Source: Aquiflexum balticum DSM 16537 (GTDB lineage: Bacteria > Bacteroidota > Bacteroidia > Cytophagales > Cyclobacteriaceae). Taken from it: DNA of 64,000 bases. Under the pieces are notes generated by a model. The model was not told the DNA's origin, did not search any database, and worked only from the letters and a program-made list of their open reading frames with translations. How positions within the stretch are numbered: position 1 is the first letter of the stretch; the number at the start of each line of letters is the position of its first letter. Shown piece by piece: positions 48,498 to 58,119 of this stretch. The stretch covers positions 1,766,001 through 1,830,000 of the forward strand of contig NZ_LT838813.1 in NCBI RefSeq assembly GCF_900176595.1, given 5' to 3'. A program made the translations under genes and the position numbers.

Positions 48498-49004
48498 ATG
48501 AAAAGATTCAGTGGACTTTTATTGATTTTTATCTCTCTTTTTAATTTCTCATGTATTGAGCAGGATTATCCTTTATTCGAGGATTCCTTGGTTGAATGGG
48601 ATGCTACTGTGATGAATAATCCAGTGTTGGGAAAAGACTTTCCCCTATTGGTCAGGGTGCCAAGACCTACTTTTGCATTGGCACCTTCAGATCCCCTGAT
48701 TACCCGAAGGACAGGAACGGTAAGCTTAAGGGTTAATTTTGTAAGCCCCCAGAAAGGAAATGATGAAATCATTTCTTTCAGAGTAGTCACTGACGAAACC
48801 ACTGCTGTGCCGGACGTGCATTATTCCGTTGGTGGGCAAGTGACTATTGAAGCCAATTCAAGTTTTGCAGATGTGCAGGTACAGATTTTGGATCCTGGAC
48901 CTGGAACCGGTTCGGTGGATTTAGTTCTTGAATTGTTAGGAAATAGTGTTGTAAGACCCAGTGAAAAATATAAAAGGATCGGGATCAGGATTTCTCAGAT
49001 TTAG
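48498..49004 (+). CDS. Small lipoprotein of the SusCD operon (DUF4843-like)
   Basis: A 168-residue lipoprotein from the ATG at 48498, 13 bases after the SusD stop (FISLFNFSC, Cys19). The mature part has one immunoglobulin-like fold with ETTAVPDVHYSV...VTIEANSSFADVQVQIL, the wording of the Calx-beta/DUF4843-type proteins found next to susD genes. It probably sits at the outer membrane with SusCD. Longer in-frame starts overlap the SusD gene and are unlikely. Confidence 0.75.
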   Translation: MKRFSGLLLIFISLFNFSCIEQDYPLFEDSLVEWDATVMNNPVLGKDFPLLVRVPRPTFALAPSDPLITRRTGTVSLRVNFVSPQKGNDEIISFRVVTDETTAVPDVHYSVGGQVTIEANSSFADVQVQILDPGPGTGSVDLVLELLGNSVVRPSEKYKRIGIRISQI

Positions 49005-49064
49005 GATTTGAAGAGGGATTTTTAAGTATTGTCAGATCAATTCTTTTTAAATTTTACAATAATT

Positions 49065-49724
49065 ATGGGTAAGTCATATAGATTTGTTTTTGGGTTATTT
49101 TTCATCCATCTGACAGTTTTTGGTCAGGTCGAAACTCTTCTGGATGTCAGTATTCCTGGTGCTCCATTGATTGCCAACGCTTATCCGGAAGTAAAGGGTG
49201 ATCCCTATTTGGGAAATTTTATGCAAGGATCAATTTTGGTAAGCAAGAAGGACACGCTCACAAATATTGCAGTAAGATTCAACCTTTATGGCAATATGCT
49301 GGAAGTAAATAGAATGGGTGAATTAATGGGGTATTCAGGGAAAAATATCCATGGGTTTATTATTGATACATACAAACAGAGGGAAATATATAAATCCGGA
49401 TTTGATATCCCTAAACTGGGCAAAGGTGTATTTGTACAAATTCTGGAAGAAGGGGATTTCACACTTCTTAAGTATAGGTATAAAATCATAACTGATGATC
49501 CTTCCGCTGCTTATGGTTCACAAAAATCAAAGTCATTCCAGAATAAAGTTGATTTTTACATTGCCTTTGAAGAAGAAATCCATCCATTCAAAACAAAAAA
49601 GAAACAATTAAGCAGTGTTTTTGGGGATTCTACTGAAAGAGTATTGGGATTGATGGAGAACATGAACCTTGATCTAAAGGATGAAGAAGATATGGTTAAA
49701 TTGGTGCGGGCTTTGAACAAGTGA
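49065..49724 (+). CDS. Secreted protein of unknown function in the SusCD operon
   Basis: A 219-residue protein from the ATG at 49065 with a signal peptide (MGKSYRFVFGLFFIHLTVFGQ). The sequence pattern (GNFMQGSILVSKKDTLTNIAVRFNLYGNMLEVN, then VFVQILEEGDFTLLKYRYKI) is that of a class of Bacteroidetes proteins with beta-strand hairpins, but I do not recognise the family. It lies 60 bases after the DUF4843-like gene on the same strand and probably ends the operon. Confidence 0.75.
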   Translation: MGKSYRFVFGLFFIHLTVFGQVETLLDVSIPGAPLIANAYPEVKGDPYLGNFMQGSILVSKKDTLTNIAVRFNLYGNMLEVNRMGELMGYSGKNIHGFIIDTYKQREIYKSGFDIPKLGKGVFVQILEEGDFTLLKYRYKIITDDPSAAYGSQKSKSFQNKVDFYIAFEEEIHPFKTKKKQLSSVFGDSTERVLGLMENMNLDLKDEEDMVKLVRALNK

Positions 49725-49802
49725 TTTATCTGTTCTGAACTTTATATTTATTTTTGATTTTCATTCTGTTGGGAATGCCTATGTTTTTGTAAAGATTAGG
49801 TT

Positions 49803-49810
49803 TATTTTTG
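49803..49810 (+). promoter_or_regulatory. Candidate -7 box of queD
   Basis: TATTTTTG matches TAnnTTTG and lies 27 bases before the queD ATG at 49838. No TTTG at a proper distance was found, so the -33 element is weak or absent. Confidence 0.35.
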
Positions 49811-49837
49811 CACTCCAAAATCAGGAATACCCGTATC

Positions 49838-50260
49838 ATGGTACACGTTTGTAGAAAAGAGCATTTCAACGCAGCGCACAAGCTTTGGAATCCGAATTGG
49901 TCAGAAGAAAAGAACAAGGAAGTTTTTGGACCTTGCTCCAATATCAACTGGCATGGGCATAATTTTGAATTGATCGTGACAGTGAAAGGTCTCCCTGATC
50001 CGGAAACGGGTTTTGTGGTCGATTTGAAAGCCCTCAGTACCCTGATCCGGACTTTGGTGATTGACAAAGTGGATCACAAAAATCTCAATATGGACGTGGA
50101 TTTTATGCAGGGTAAAATGGCAAGCTGTGAAAACCTGGTTATGGAATTCTGGAAAATCCTCGAGCCGGCCGTTAACGAAATCGTTCCGCATGGAAGTCTT
50201 TACAAACTGACTCTATATGAGACTCCAAGGAATTTTGTGGAGTACTTTGGTGAAGATTAA
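49838..50260 (+). CDS. queD: 6-carboxytetrahydropterin synthase (QueD/PTPS family)
   Basis: A 140-residue protein from the ATG at 49838 ([19 protein letters not shown]). Zinc ligands are in FNAAHKL and [11 protein letters not shown]; the catalytic Cys is in [13 protein letters not shown]. The C-terminal [12 protein letters not shown] is typical. It makes CPH4 from dihydroneopterin triphosphate, the substrate of QueE encoded at 40.8 kb. A role in pterin biosynthesis instead is possible, since PTPS-type proteins vary. It has its own promoter-like box and no riboswitch-like leader. Confidence 0.9.
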   Translation: MVHVCRKEHFNAAHKLWNPNWSEEKNKEVFGPCSNINWHGHNFELIVTVKGLPDPETGFVVDLKALSTLIRTLVIDKVDHKNLNMDVDFMQGKMASCENLVMEFWKILEPAVNEIVPHGSLYKLTLYETPRNFVEYFGED

Positions 50261-50387
50261 AAGATATTCACTTAGCCCAAATGCTAACTTATTTGAAACT
50301 TGGCAATTATCCATTGGGGCTATTAATGAATTTTAATGAAAAAACGCTGGTAAATGGCTTAAAAAGAGTCATAATCTAAAATATTTC

Positions 50388-50421
50388 TCTGTGTATTCTG
50401 TGCCCTCCGTGGTAAACTAAA
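50388..50421. repeat. CTCTGTGTATTCTGTGCCCTCCGTGG-type intergenic repeat before lpxB
   Basis: Bases just before the lpxB start contain TCTCTGTGTATTCTGTG followed by CCCTCCGTGGT. This phrase type, with CTGTG words repeated, is familiar from intergenic regions of many Bacteroidetes. It touches the lpxB start region, so it forms the mRNA leader. Recurrence in the genome cannot be shown here. Confidence 0.45.
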
Positions 50422-51528
50422 ATGCGATATTATATCATTTCAGGTGAAAGATCCGGGGACTTACATGCTTCCAATTTGATCAGATCAATAAAGGCGTTGG
50501 ATAGTGATGCTTCATTTCGTGGCATGGGAGGAGATTTTTCTCAGGCTGAAGGTCAGGAACTTCGTGTCCACTATGAGGAAGTGGCTTTGATGGGTTTTAT
50601 TGAGGTGGTGTTGGGATTCCGAAAAGTTCTGAAGTATCTAAGGATCGTCAAAGAGGATATTATTGCTAAAAGACCAAATGTGCTGATTCTGGTGGATTAT
50701 GGTGGTTTCAACATGAAAATGGCGGAATTTGCAAAGCGACGCGGCATTCCTGTTCATTACTACATCCCGCCAAAAGTATGGGCATGGAACCAGAAAAGGG
50801 CCTTGAAAATCAAGGAATTCACTGACCATGTTTATTCCATTTTACCGTTTGAACCTTCATTTTTTGAAAAATTCGGAGTGAAAGCCCATTATGTAGGCAA
50901 TCCCCTGTTGGATGAAATTGCTAAGTTTGAACCACATCCCTTTTTCCATCAAAAGAATGAATTGAGTTACAGCCCAATCATTGCTTTGCTGCCAGGAAGC
51001 AGGAAGCAAGAACTCCAAAATATGATGCAGGTAATGCTGGAAGTGGTGAAGAATTTTCCACAGGCCCAATTTGTCATTGCAGGAGTATCTAATCTTTCCG
51101 CTAAGCTCTATGTACCGGCTATTAAGGCAGGTATTAAAGTTATTTTTGATCAGACATATGATTTATTGCATCACGCCAATGCAGCAATCGTGACTTCTGG
51201 TACCGCAACTTTGGAAGTTGCCCTTTTTCGTGTTCCGCAGGTGGTTGTTTACAAAACCAGTTCGGTGAGTTATGTCATCGCAAAAAGATTGATCAGGGTT
51301 CCTTTTATATCCTTGGTCAATTTGATAGCAGAACGAAAAGTGGTGTCTGAGTTGATCCAGGGAGAATTTAATGTGCAAAGATTGAGTCAGGAATTAAATA
51401 AAATTCTGGCGGATATACAGCACAAAGCGGCAATCTTGGATGGTTATACAGAAATAAAGGAAAGGCTTGGAGATGGTTCTGCGTCGGATGCAACGGCCAA
51501 AATGATCGTTGAAAGCTTGAAGATTTGA
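50422..51528 (+). CDS. lpxB: Lipid-A-disaccharide synthase
   Basis: A 368-residue GT19 glycosyltransferase. N-terminal SGERSGDLHASNLI is the signature G-E-x-S-G-D-x-x-G/A region; MGFIEV, VDYGGFNMKMA, YYIPPKVWAWNQKRALKI, LPFEPSFFEKF and ALLPGSRKQEL follow in normal order. It joins UDP-2,3-diacylglucosamine and lipid X in lipid A synthesis at the inner membrane surface. Length is standard. It is converging with clpX, and a shared terminator lies between them. Confidence 0.96.
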   Translation: MRYYIISGERSGDLHASNLIRSIKALDSDASFRGMGGDFSQAEGQELRVHYEEVALMGFIEVVLGFRKVLKYLRIVKEDIIAKRPNVLILVDYGGFNMKMAEFAKRRGIPVHYYIPPKVWAWNQKRALKIKEFTDHVYSILPFEPSFFEKFGVKAHYVGNPLLDEIAKFEPHPFFHQKNELSYSPIIALLPGSRKQELQNMMQVMLEVVKNFPQAQFVIAGVSNLSAKLYVPAIKAGIKVIFDQTYDLLHHANAAIVTSGTATLEVALFRVPQVVVYKTSSVSYVIAKRLIRVPFISLVNLIAERKVVSELIQGEFNVQRLSQELNKILADIQHKAAILDGYTEIKERLGDGSASDATAKMIVESLKI

Positions 51529-51661
51529 CCATATAGAGATTTAATTTTTGCTTACCACATAGAAACATTGGGCACCTAGAACTGAATCAATATTGTCAGT
51601 TCATAAATTGAAAATCAGTCCGGGAAAAATTCTTTATTTTCTTTCAAGTGCCGCAAGTCAT
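51529..51661. repeat. ACCACATAGAAACATTGGGC-type intergenic repeat
   Basis: After lpxB, near 51553-51576, is ACCACATAGAAACATTGGGC followed by ACCTAGAA. It resembles the CCACATAGAAACATAGAGCACATAG phrase recalled from many Bacteroidetes genomes, here partly decayed. The rest of the stretch shows no gene. Confidence 0.4.
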
Positions 51662-51703
51662 AAAAAAAATAACCGCAAAAGGGGTTACCCTATGCGGTTA
51701 TTT
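51662..51703 (-). terminator. Terminator of clpX (convergent with lpxB)
   Basis: On the minus strand AAATAACCGCA (51703-51693) pairs with TGCGGTTATTT (51677-51667), with a nested AGGG/CCCT stem, and is followed by a run of T (51669-51662). On the plus strand the run after the stem is short. Confidence 0.85.
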
Positions 51704-51728
51704 AAATATTGATTTTATGCTTATTATT

Positions 51729-52955
51729 TCAAGCCACCTGCAGTTTTTTGAACTTGGACTTATCAAACTGCTCTTGGGCATATTTTTCATCGATTACCAA
51801 CTCTTTTATGGAATCATCAGATGGTAACTCATACATAGCATCAGTGATGATAGCTTCACAGATGGATCTTAATCCTCTGGCGCCAAGATTGTATTCCACT
51901 GCTTTCTCCACAATATAGTCTATACCACTTTCCTCAAATTGAAGCGCAACATCTTCCATGGCCAACAGTTTCTTATACTGTTTAACCAAAGCATTTTTGG
52001 GCTCAGTGAGTATGCTTTTCAATGTAGCCCGATCCAAAGGATCCAAGTGGGTCACTACAGGAAGTCTCCCAATAAGTTCAGGGATCAAACCAAAAGATTT
52101 CAAATCCTGTGCTGTCACATATTGAAGCAGGTTTGCCCTGTCTACCTGTTTCCCTTCTACAAATTTGCTGAAGCCCATGGGCTGTGTATTCAGTCTTTTG
52201 GCTATGTGTCTACCTATGCCATCAAATGCTCCCCCGCAAACGAACAGGATATTTTCTGTATTCACTGCGATCATTTTCTGGTCAGGATGTTTTCTTCCTC
52301 CTTGCGGTGGGACATTCACAATTGTACCTTCCAATAATTTCAAAAGTGCCTGTTGAACACCTTCCCCGCTTACATCTCGTGTAATGGAAGGGTTATCTGA
52401 TTTCCGGGCAATTTTATCCAATTCATCTATATAAACTATGCCTCTTTCCGCAGCTTCCACATTATAGTCGGCCGCTTGCAGGAGACGGGTCAGAATGCTT
52501 TCGACATCTTCGCCCACATAACCTGCCTCTGTCAAAACTGTCGCATCAGCAATGCAAAATGGTACTTCAAGGACCTTGGCTAAGGTTTTTGCCAAGTAAG
52601 TTTTGCCTGTTCCAGTATCCCCGACCATGATGATATTTGATTTTTCAATCTTGATTTCATCTTCATCATAGCCTTTTTGCTGCAACCTTTTGTAGTGATT
52701 ATAGACCGCCACTGTCAGTACCTTTTTGGCATCATATTGACCTATGACGTATTGGTTGAGGTATTCTGTAAGCTCTTTTGGTTTTTTGAGTTTGAATTTA
52801 GGGTTTTTAACAGGTTTTTTGTTTTTTTCTTCCTCCCCTAAAATCTGGTAAGCCTGATCTATGCAGAAATTGCATATATGGGCTGATATCCCGGAAACCA
52901 TCAGGTCTACGTCTCTCTTATTTCTTCCACAAAAGGAACAGGTAACTTGTGCCAT
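51729..52955 (-). CDS. clpX: ATP-dependent Clp protease ATP-binding subunit ClpX
   Basis: A 408-residue AAA+ unfoldase. N-terminal zinc-binding domain with Cys6, Cys9, Cys28, Cys31 (CSFCGRN, ICNFC). Walker [14 protein letters not shown] (about 112-124), Walker [11 protein letters not shown], and the IGF-type loop region [11 protein letters not shown]. It unfolds tagged proteins and feeds ClpP, which is encoded one base upstream with overlapping stop/start region. Order tig-clpP-clpX is the classical one. Confidence 0.98.
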   Translation of the reverse strand: MAQVTCSFCGRNKRDVDLMVSGISAHICNFCIDQAYQILGEEEKNKKPVKNPKFKLKKPKELTEYLNQYVIGQYDAKKVLTVAVYNHYKRLQQKGYDEDEIKIEKSNIIMVGDTGTGKTYLAKTLAKVLEVPFCIADATVLTEAGYVGEDVESILTRLLQAADYNVEAAERGIVYIDELDKIARKSDNPSITRDVSGEGVQQALLKLLEGTIVNVPPQGGRKHPDQKMIAVNTENILFVCGGAFDGIGRHIAKRLNTQPMGFSKFVEGKQVDRANLLQYVTAQDLKSFGLIPELIGRLPVVTHLDPLDRATLKSILTEPKNALVKQYKKLLAMEDVALQFEESGIDYIVEKAVEYNLGARGLRSICEAIITDAMYELPSDDSIKELVIDEKYAQEQFDKSKFKKLQVA

Positions 52956-53629
52956 TATTTTACTTTTCTAACCAATACTTCATCTATTAAACCATATTCT
53001 TTGGCTTCAGGAGCTCTCATCCAATAATCTCTATCTGAATCTTTTTCGATCTCATCATAAGTTTTGCCAGAATGGTCTGCCAATATCTGATACAATTCCT
53101 GCTTCATGGACAAAATCAGTTTTAAAGAAATCTCCATATCTTTGGATTGACCTTGCATACCACCGGAAGGCTGATGAATCATTACTCTGGAGTGTTGCAA
53201 TGCAGATCTTTTGTCTTTTGCACCACCTGCTAACAGCACAGCACCCATAGATGCTGCAATACCGGTACAGATAGTGGCCACATCAGGATTGATATATTGC
53301 ATGGTATCATAGATACCCAAACCTGCCGTTACAGAACCCCCTGGGCTGTTGATGTATAAAAGTACGTCTTTTTTTGGATCAGTCGATTCCAAAAACAAAA
53401 GTTGGGCGGTAATGATATTGGCAATAAAATCATCCACTTGGGTACCAAGAAAAATAATTCTGTCCATTATCAATCTTGAAAATACATCAATTTCCCTGAA
53501 ATTAGTTGGCCTTTCTTCGATAACCGACCGGGTCATGTTTTCAACAAATGTGTTGTACTGGTCAAATGCATTGCCGCTGATGCCTCTATTGTGAACGGCA
53601 TATTTTCTAAACTCGTCTTTATTGATCAT
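52955..53629 (-). CDS. clpP: ATP-dependent Clp protease proteolytic subunit ClpP
   Basis: A 224-residue serine peptidase. Catalytic Ser127 in [16 protein letters not shown] and His152 in [11 protein letters not shown] are clear; the Asp is in DSDRDYWM. The axial N-terminus is somewhat longer than in E. coli. It forms the tetradecameric chamber used by ClpX. Its stop overlaps the clpX start. Upstream lies the tig terminator, into which a -7 box for clpP is built. Confidence 0.97.
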   Translation of the reverse strand: MINKDEFRKYAVHNRGISGNAFDQYNTFVENMTRSVIEERPTNFREIDVFSRLIMDRIIFLGTQVDDFIANIITAQLLFLESTDPKKDVLLYINSPGGSVTAGLGIYDTMQYINPDVATICTGIAASMGAVLLAGGAKDKRSALQHSRVMIHQPSGGMQGQSKDMEISLKLILSMKQELYQILADHSGKTYDEIEKDSDRDYWMRAPEAKEYGLIDEVLVRKVK

Positions 53630-53651
53630 GATTTAATTTTTATGTAATGTA

Positions 53652-53659
53652 CAAAAATA
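53652..53659 (-). promoter_or_regulatory. Candidate -7 box of clpP overlapping the tig terminator T-tract
   Basis: Minus strand TATTTTTG (53659-53652) fits TAnnTTTG and lies 22 bases before the ATG of clpP. It follows directly on the T-rich tail of the tig terminator. A TTTG only 13 bases further upstream is too close for the usual -33 spacing. Confidence 0.4.
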
Positions 53660-53686
53660 AAAAAAGCCCTTACAAAAGGACTTTTT
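53660..53686 (-). terminator. Terminator of tig
   Basis: Minus strand AAAAAGTCCTT (53686-53676) pairs with AAGGGCTTTTT (53671-53661) around TTGT, followed by further T. It lies 22 bases after the tig stop. Confidence 0.75.
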
Positions 53687-53707
53687 CTTAACAATTTTAT
53701 ATAAGAA

Positions 53708-55036
53708 TTAGTTTTCTAGCAGTTCCTTGAATTTTTCTATACTGATTTTTTCTTCCTTGACATCAGCTTTTTCTTTCACAAAGGCAAGTACCTTATCGTT
53801 CTGCACTGAAGTCAGCATTTGCATGTAATTCTGTCCTTCATTGCCTTTGAGGTAGTTGTCTACAAACATATCCATGCTGGCTTCCAATTGTGCACCAAGA
53901 CCTGAAGAGGCAAATTGCTCTCTAATCATTTCCTTGGTTTTTTCGATCACATCGGCATGTTCAGCCTGGATATTATTATCCTTGGCGATTTTGTTGGAAA
54001 TCAAAGTCCAAGCCAATTGCTTAGCGTAGATGGGATACTCCTGTTCAACTTGCTCTTTTGTCACTTTTCCATCATTTGCTTTAAGCAACCATTCTTTCAG
54101 GAATGTTTCAGGAAGGTCTAAATTGGTATTGGCAACCAGCTTTTCTTTGATTTTTTCGTCGCTGTAAATTCTGATTTCTTTGTTATAGTTTTCGGCCATG
54201 ATTTCTTTGACTCTATTGATAAGGCCTTCTTCAGAATCAACCTGACCTTCTCCAAAAAGCTTGTCGAAGAATTCCTGATTTAATTCTGCCAATTCAGTCC
54301 GATTTATGTTTTGAACTGTGAAAGTGAATTCACCCGAAAGCTTTTCTGCTTCTTCTTCTGAAACCCCGATAGTAGACGCCAAATCTTCTTTAATCACTTT
54401 GGTAGGATCAAATTCAACCACATCACCTTTTTTCAATCCAACAAATTTATTCATGGATTTAGGTTCCACTTTTGAAAGAGGAAGTGAAAAAGTTTTTTCA
54501 AATGAGCCATCCGCTGATTTGAGGTCACCATAAAGAAAATCATTTTCTTCGCTGATCTCAGGATTGGTCATTTTTCCATATTGGCTTCGCATATTTTGGA
54601 TAGCATCGTCCACTTCTTTTCCGTCCATTTCTACAGAATAAGAAACGGCTTCCAAATTTCCATCAAGGTTTACCTCAATATCATCTACAAAACCGATTTT
54701 ATATTGGAATTCGAATTCTTTTTGGTTTTTCCAATCGATTTTATCAGCATCTTCAAAAATTGGAAGCGGGTCTCCCAGGATTTTAAAGGTCTGCTCTTTC
54801 AGGTAATTATTCAAAGAGGAAGAAAGAAGTTCATTGATTTCGTCCACAAGAACAGATGTACCATACATTCTTTTCACCATAGAAACAGGAGCTTTGCCGG
54901 GCCTAAAACCTTTGATTGTAGCTTTTTTTGCATAGTCCTTCAGTTTCGCATCAACCTTTGGTTGATAATCTGCTTCATTTAGTTTAATTTTAACAGAAGC
55001 TTGATTTGCTGCGTGCTTGTCTAACGTGATTTCCAA
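53708..55036 (-). CDS. tig: Trigger factor, with likely TTG start
   Basis: A 442-residue ribosome-associated chaperone. Bacteroidetes trigger factors begin M-E-I-T-L-D-K; here the matching LEITLDK begins with a TTG codon (55034-55036) and no ATG is in reach: the only upstream in-frame ATG (55171) lies inside the tRNA-Leu gene. I therefore set the start at TTG 55036. The ribosome-binding loop reads GFRPGKAPVSMVKRMYG (G-F-R-x-G-x-x-P). The PPIase-like part is degenerate, as usual in this phylum, and the C-terminal helical domain is complete. It heads the tig-clpP-clpX cluster and lies 108 bases after the tRNA. Confidence 0.94.
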   Translation of the reverse strand: MEITLDKHAANQASVKIKLNEADYQPKVDAKLKDYAKKATIKGFRPGKAPVSMVKRMYGTSVLVDEINELLSSSLNNYLKEQTFKILGDPLPIFEDADKIDWKNQKEFEFQYKIGFVDDIEVNLDGNLEAVSYSVEMDGKEVDDAIQNMRSQYGKMTNPEISEENDFLYGDLKSADGSFEKTFSLPLSKVEPKSMNKFVGLKKGDVVEFDPTKVIKEDLASTIGVSEEEAEKLSGEFTFTVQNINRTELAELNQEFFDKLFGEGQVDSEEGLINRVKEIMAENYNKEIRIYSDEKIKEKLVANTNLDLPETFLKEWLLKANDGKVTKEQVEQEYPIYAKQLAWTLISNKIAKDNNIQAEHADVIEKTKEMIREQFASSGLGAQLEASMDMFVDNYLKGNEGQNYMQMLTSVQNDKVLAFVKEKADVKEEKISIEKFKELLEN

Positions 55037-55144
55037 TTTGTTTGATTTTGGTTTGATAAAATTTAAAAACCCCCAATCCCTTTTCTTAGTCGAGATTCCT
55101 GACTCAGGATCGATTTCGGAAATGTGATTGAGGGCTGGAAAATG

Positions 55145-55226
55145 TGCGGATAGAGGGACTCGAACCCCCATGCCTTACGGCGCTAGATCCTAAGTCTAGT
55201 GCGTCTACCAATTTCGCCACATCCGC
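55145..55226 (-). tRNA. tRNA-Leu (anticodon UAG)
   Basis: Minus strand, 82 bases with discriminator A. The acceptor stem GCGGATG/TATCCGC pairs fully with one G-U. The anticodon stem CTAGA/TCTAG encloses CTTAGGA, giving anticodon TAG and decoding CUA. The long variable arm (CGCCGTAAGGCAT, with GCC/GGC stem) marks class II. The T-arm GGGGG-TTCGAGT-CCCTC is normal. The 3' CCA is not encoded (ACA follows). It lies upstream of tig on the same strand. Confidence 0.97.
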
Positions 55227-55238
55227 TTAATGTGGATG

Positions 55239-55269
55239 CAAAGGTAATAAGTAAAATTTAACTTGCAAA
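55239..55269 (-). promoter_or_regulatory. Promoter of tRNA-Leu
   Basis: Minus strand TTTG (55269-55266), 19-base spacer, TACCTTTG (55246-55239). This is a perfect Bacteroidetes promoter, and transcription would start about six bases before the mature tRNA. It has the same layout as the second rRNA promoter at 63.7 kb. Confidence 0.8.
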
Positions 55270-55357
55270 AATAGATTTGAAAATTCCCGCATAATAATTC
55301 TGAAAATCTATTAGACTTTCGTTGTTTAGATAAAAGTATTGCTTTAGCTTAGATTAT

Positions 55358-57580
55358 ATGATACAAGTAGATCTGGAAGAGGAAAGAAAGGAGATAATTA
55401 AGAGATATAGGAAGCTTTTGAAGATGGCCAAACCCATGTTGAAAGACGGGGATTCAAAAATCATAAAAAAAGCTTTTAATGTTTCCAATGATGCCCATAG
55501 GGAAATGCGCCGCAAATCGGGGGAGCCTTATATTTATCATCCATTAGAGGTTGCCCTGATATGTGTAGAAGAAATTGGCTTAGGTACCACAAGTATAGTG
55601 TCTGCACTCCTTCATGATGTCGTAGAGGATACAGATTGGGAGTTGGAAGATATCGAGAGAGAATTCGGTCCAAAGGTTACTCAGATTATTGACGGTCTTA
55701 CCAAAATCTCCGGAGTTTTTGATTATGGTTCCTCACAGCAGGCAGAAAATTTCCGAAAAATGCTGCTTACCCTATCGGATGATGTCAGGGTGATTTTGAT
55801 AAAACTGGCTGACCGCCTCAACAATATGAGGACCTTGGATAGCATGCCCCGACATAAGCAACTGAAAATTGCCTCGGAGACAATGTATCTTTATGCACCC
55901 TTGGCGCACCGCCTGGGCCTGTATGCCATCAAATCAGAACTTGAAGACCTTTATCTGAAATTTACGGACTCAGATACTTATCAGTTTATTATTACTAAAA
56001 TCAATGAGACCAGAATTTCAAGAAATAAATTTATCAAAGGCTTTATTGCTCCAATAGAAGAGGAACTTGAACTTCAGGGTTTCAAATTCACCATCAAAGG
56101 AAGACCGAAATCTGTTTTTTCGATTTACAATAAAATGAAAAAACAAAATATACCTTTTGAGGAGGTGTATGACCTTTTTGCCGTCAGGATTATTATTGAA
56201 AGCGAATTGGACAATGAAAAGGCCGATTGTTGGCAGGTCTATTCAGTAGTCACGGATTTTTATCGGCCAAATCCCGATCGGCTAAGAGACTGGATCAGCA
56301 CTCCAAGAGCAAATGGCTATGAATCCCTGCATACAACAGTTATGAGCAGTACAGGACAATGGGTTGAGGTACAGATCAGAACTTTAAGAATGGACGATAT
56401 TGCGGAAAGAGGCTATGCCGCTCATTGGAAATATAAGGATAAAGATGTGGTTCAGGCAAAAGCAGGAACAGGCCTGGACGAGTGGATTACTCAAGTAAGG
56501 AGCCTTTTGGAGTCCAATGATGGATCTGCGATTGAATTTATGGATGATTTCAGAGGAAATCTCTTCCATGATGAAGTATTTGTTTTCACTCCCAAAGGCG
56601 AATTGAAAGTGTTGCCATTTGGGGCAACGGCACTTGACTTTGCATTTGAAATCCATACCGAAGTAGGGGCCAAATGTATTGGTGCAAAAGTTAATCAACG
56701 GCTAGTTCCCATTAATCATAAGTTAAAAAATGGAGATCAGGTTGAAATTCTTACATCCAACAAGCAAAAGCCAACAGAAGATTGGTTGGGCTCTGTGGTC
56801 ACTTCCAAAGCCAAAGCCAAAATAAAAGATGCTTTAAAAGAAGACAAAAAATCCATCATTATGGATGGAAAAGAAATTGTCCAAAGAAAGTTGAAGCAGA
56901 TGAAAATCGAATTCAATTCTGAAATTGTGGAGCAATTAAGGGCTTATTTTGAAACCAAAACGCCTAATGAATTTTATTACAAAATCGGTAGAGGAATTAT
57001 AGATGCCACCTCGATCAAAAGCTTTAAAGAATATAAAGAACATAAAAAGCAAAAAGGTAAGCCTTCTTATGAAAAAGTAAAGGATGAGACCACCTTTACA
57101 AAAGAAATCAAAAGCCTTAAAGGTCCGGATCATGATCAACTGCTAATAGGAGAGGATATGGATGTGGTGGATTATATCTTGGCAAAATGCTGCAATCCAA
57201 TTCCCGGTGATGATGTTTTTGGCTTTGTCACCATAAACGATGGAATCAAAATCCATAGAACCTCCTGTCCCAATGCTTTGGAACTATTATCCAATCATGG
57301 AAACAGAGTTATTAAAGCCAGATGGACAAGCCAAAAGCAGATTGCATTTTTGGCAGGATTGAGAATTGTAGGTACTGATAGGGTTGGATTGATCAATGAT
57401 GTCACCAAAGTGATTTCCAATGAGCTAAAAGTAAATATGCGTTCTATTACAGTCGACTCAGATAGCGGATTATTTGAAGGTACTATCAAGCTGTACGTTG
57501 ATAGCACCCAGCATCTGGAAAAATTGGTCGCAAACCTCTCAAAAGTAGAAGGCATCATCAAAGTTTCACGCTTCGATTAA
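55358..57580 (+). CDS. RelA/SpoT-family (p)ppGpp synthetase/hydrolase
   Basis: A 740-residue bifunctional RSH protein. The hydrolase domain is intact (His61, HDVVED at 86-91). The synthetase domain follows ([54 protein letters not shown]), then TGS ([29 protein letters not shown]), a helical/zinc-finger-like region ([18 protein letters not shown]) and a C-terminal ACT domain. The intact HD motif points to SpoT-like hydrolysis plus synthesis. It is followed by fur, a STAS gene and purA on the same strand. purA is a known target of ppGpp in other bacteria. Confidence 0.96.
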   Translation: MIQVDLEEERKEIIKRYRKLLKMAKPMLKDGDSKIIKKAFNVSNDAHREMRRKSGEPYIYHPLEVALICVEEIGLGTTSIVSALLHDVVEDTDWELEDIEREFGPKVTQIIDGLTKISGVFDYGSSQQAENFRKMLLTLSDDVRVILIKLADRLNNMRTLDSMPRHKQLKIASETMYLYAPLAHRLGLYAIKSELEDLYLKFTDSDTYQFIITKINETRISRNKFIKGFIAPIEEELELQGFKFTIKGRPKSVFSIYNKMKKQNIPFEEVYDLFAVRIIIESELDNEKADCWQVYSVVTDFYRPNPDRLRDWISTPRANGYESLHTTVMSSTGQWVEVQIRTLRMDDIAERGYAAHWKYKDKDVVQAKAGTGLDEWITQVRSLLESNDGSAIEFMDDFRGNLFHDEVFVFTPKGELKVLPFGATALDFAFEIHTEVGAKCIGAKVNQRLVPINHKLKNGDQVEILTSNKQKPTEDWLGSVVTSKAKAKIKDALKEDKKSIIMDGKEIVQRKLKQMKIEFNSEIVEQLRAYFETKTPNEFYYKIGRGIIDATSIKSFKEYKEHKKQKGKPSYEKVKDETTFTKEIKSLKGPDHDQLLIGEDMDVVDYILAKCCNPIPGDDVFGFVTINDGIKIHRTSCPNALELLSNHGNRVIKARWTSQKQIAFLAGLRIVGTDRVGLINDVTKVISNELKVNMRSITVDSDSGLFEGTIKLYVDSTQHLEKLVANLSKVEGIIKVSRFD

Positions 57581-57600
57581 TTCAACTTAGACCCACATTA

Positions 57601-57635
57601 TTTGAATCTTTTCTAAATAAGAAAAGTTATATTTG
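57601..57635 (+). promoter_or_regulatory. Candidate promoter of the fur-family gene
   Basis: TTTG (57601-57604), 23-base spacer, TATATTTG (57628-57635), followed 16 bases later by the ATG at 57652. The spacer is at the upper limit of the range, but both boxes are exact. Confidence 0.6.
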
Positions 57636-57651
57636 CACAAAAACCAAATAC

Positions 57652-58119
57652 ATGGCCCTTAACGTAACCCTTTTTGAAGAGGTAAAGAAAATTTTCACTG
57701 CATATTTAGAGAATAAGAAGCTGAGGAAAACGCCTGAACGCTATGCCATTTTGGAAGAAATCTATGGCAGGTCGGGACATTTTGATGTTGAATCGTTGTA
57801 CATCAGCATGAAAAACAAAAACTATCGTGTAAGCCGAGCGACAGTGTATAATACCTTGGATCTATTGGTAGAATGTGACTTGGTCACCAAGCATCAGTTT
57901 GGACAGAACCTTGCCCAATTCGAAAAATCCTATGGATACAAGCAGCATGATCACCTCATTTGCGTAGAATGTAATAAAGTATTGGAGTTCTGTGATCCGA
58001 GAATACAGAATATCCAAAATACTGTAGGGGAAATCCTCAAATTTAAAGTAATGCACCATTCCCTTATTCTTTATGGTAGCTGCCAAAACATGAACTGCGA
58101 AAACAGACCTAAAATATGA
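57652..58119 (+). CDS. Fur-family transcriptional regulator
   Basis: A 155-residue regulator: N-terminal winged helix ([54 protein letters not shown]), hinge, then dimerisation domain with [15 protein letters not shown] (His pair and Cys-x2-Cys) and a second Cys pair in [10 protein letters not shown] for the structural zinc. Both zinc pairs are complete. Whether it senses iron, zinc or peroxide cannot be told. Its stop overlaps the STAS gene start by four bases (ATGA). Confidence 0.95.
   Translation: MALNVTLFEEVKKIFTAYLENKKLRKTPERYAILEEIYGRSGHFDVESLYISMKNKNYRVSRATVYNTLDLLVECDLVTKHQFGQNLAQFEKSYGYKQHDHLICVECNKVLEFCDPRIQNIQNTVGEILKFKVMHHSLILYGSCQNMNCENRPKI

Noticed and set aside
55037..55171. 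45-codon upstream extension of tig to an ATG
   Set aside because: The ATG lies inside the mature tRNA-Leu gene, and the added residues have no counterpart in trigger factors.
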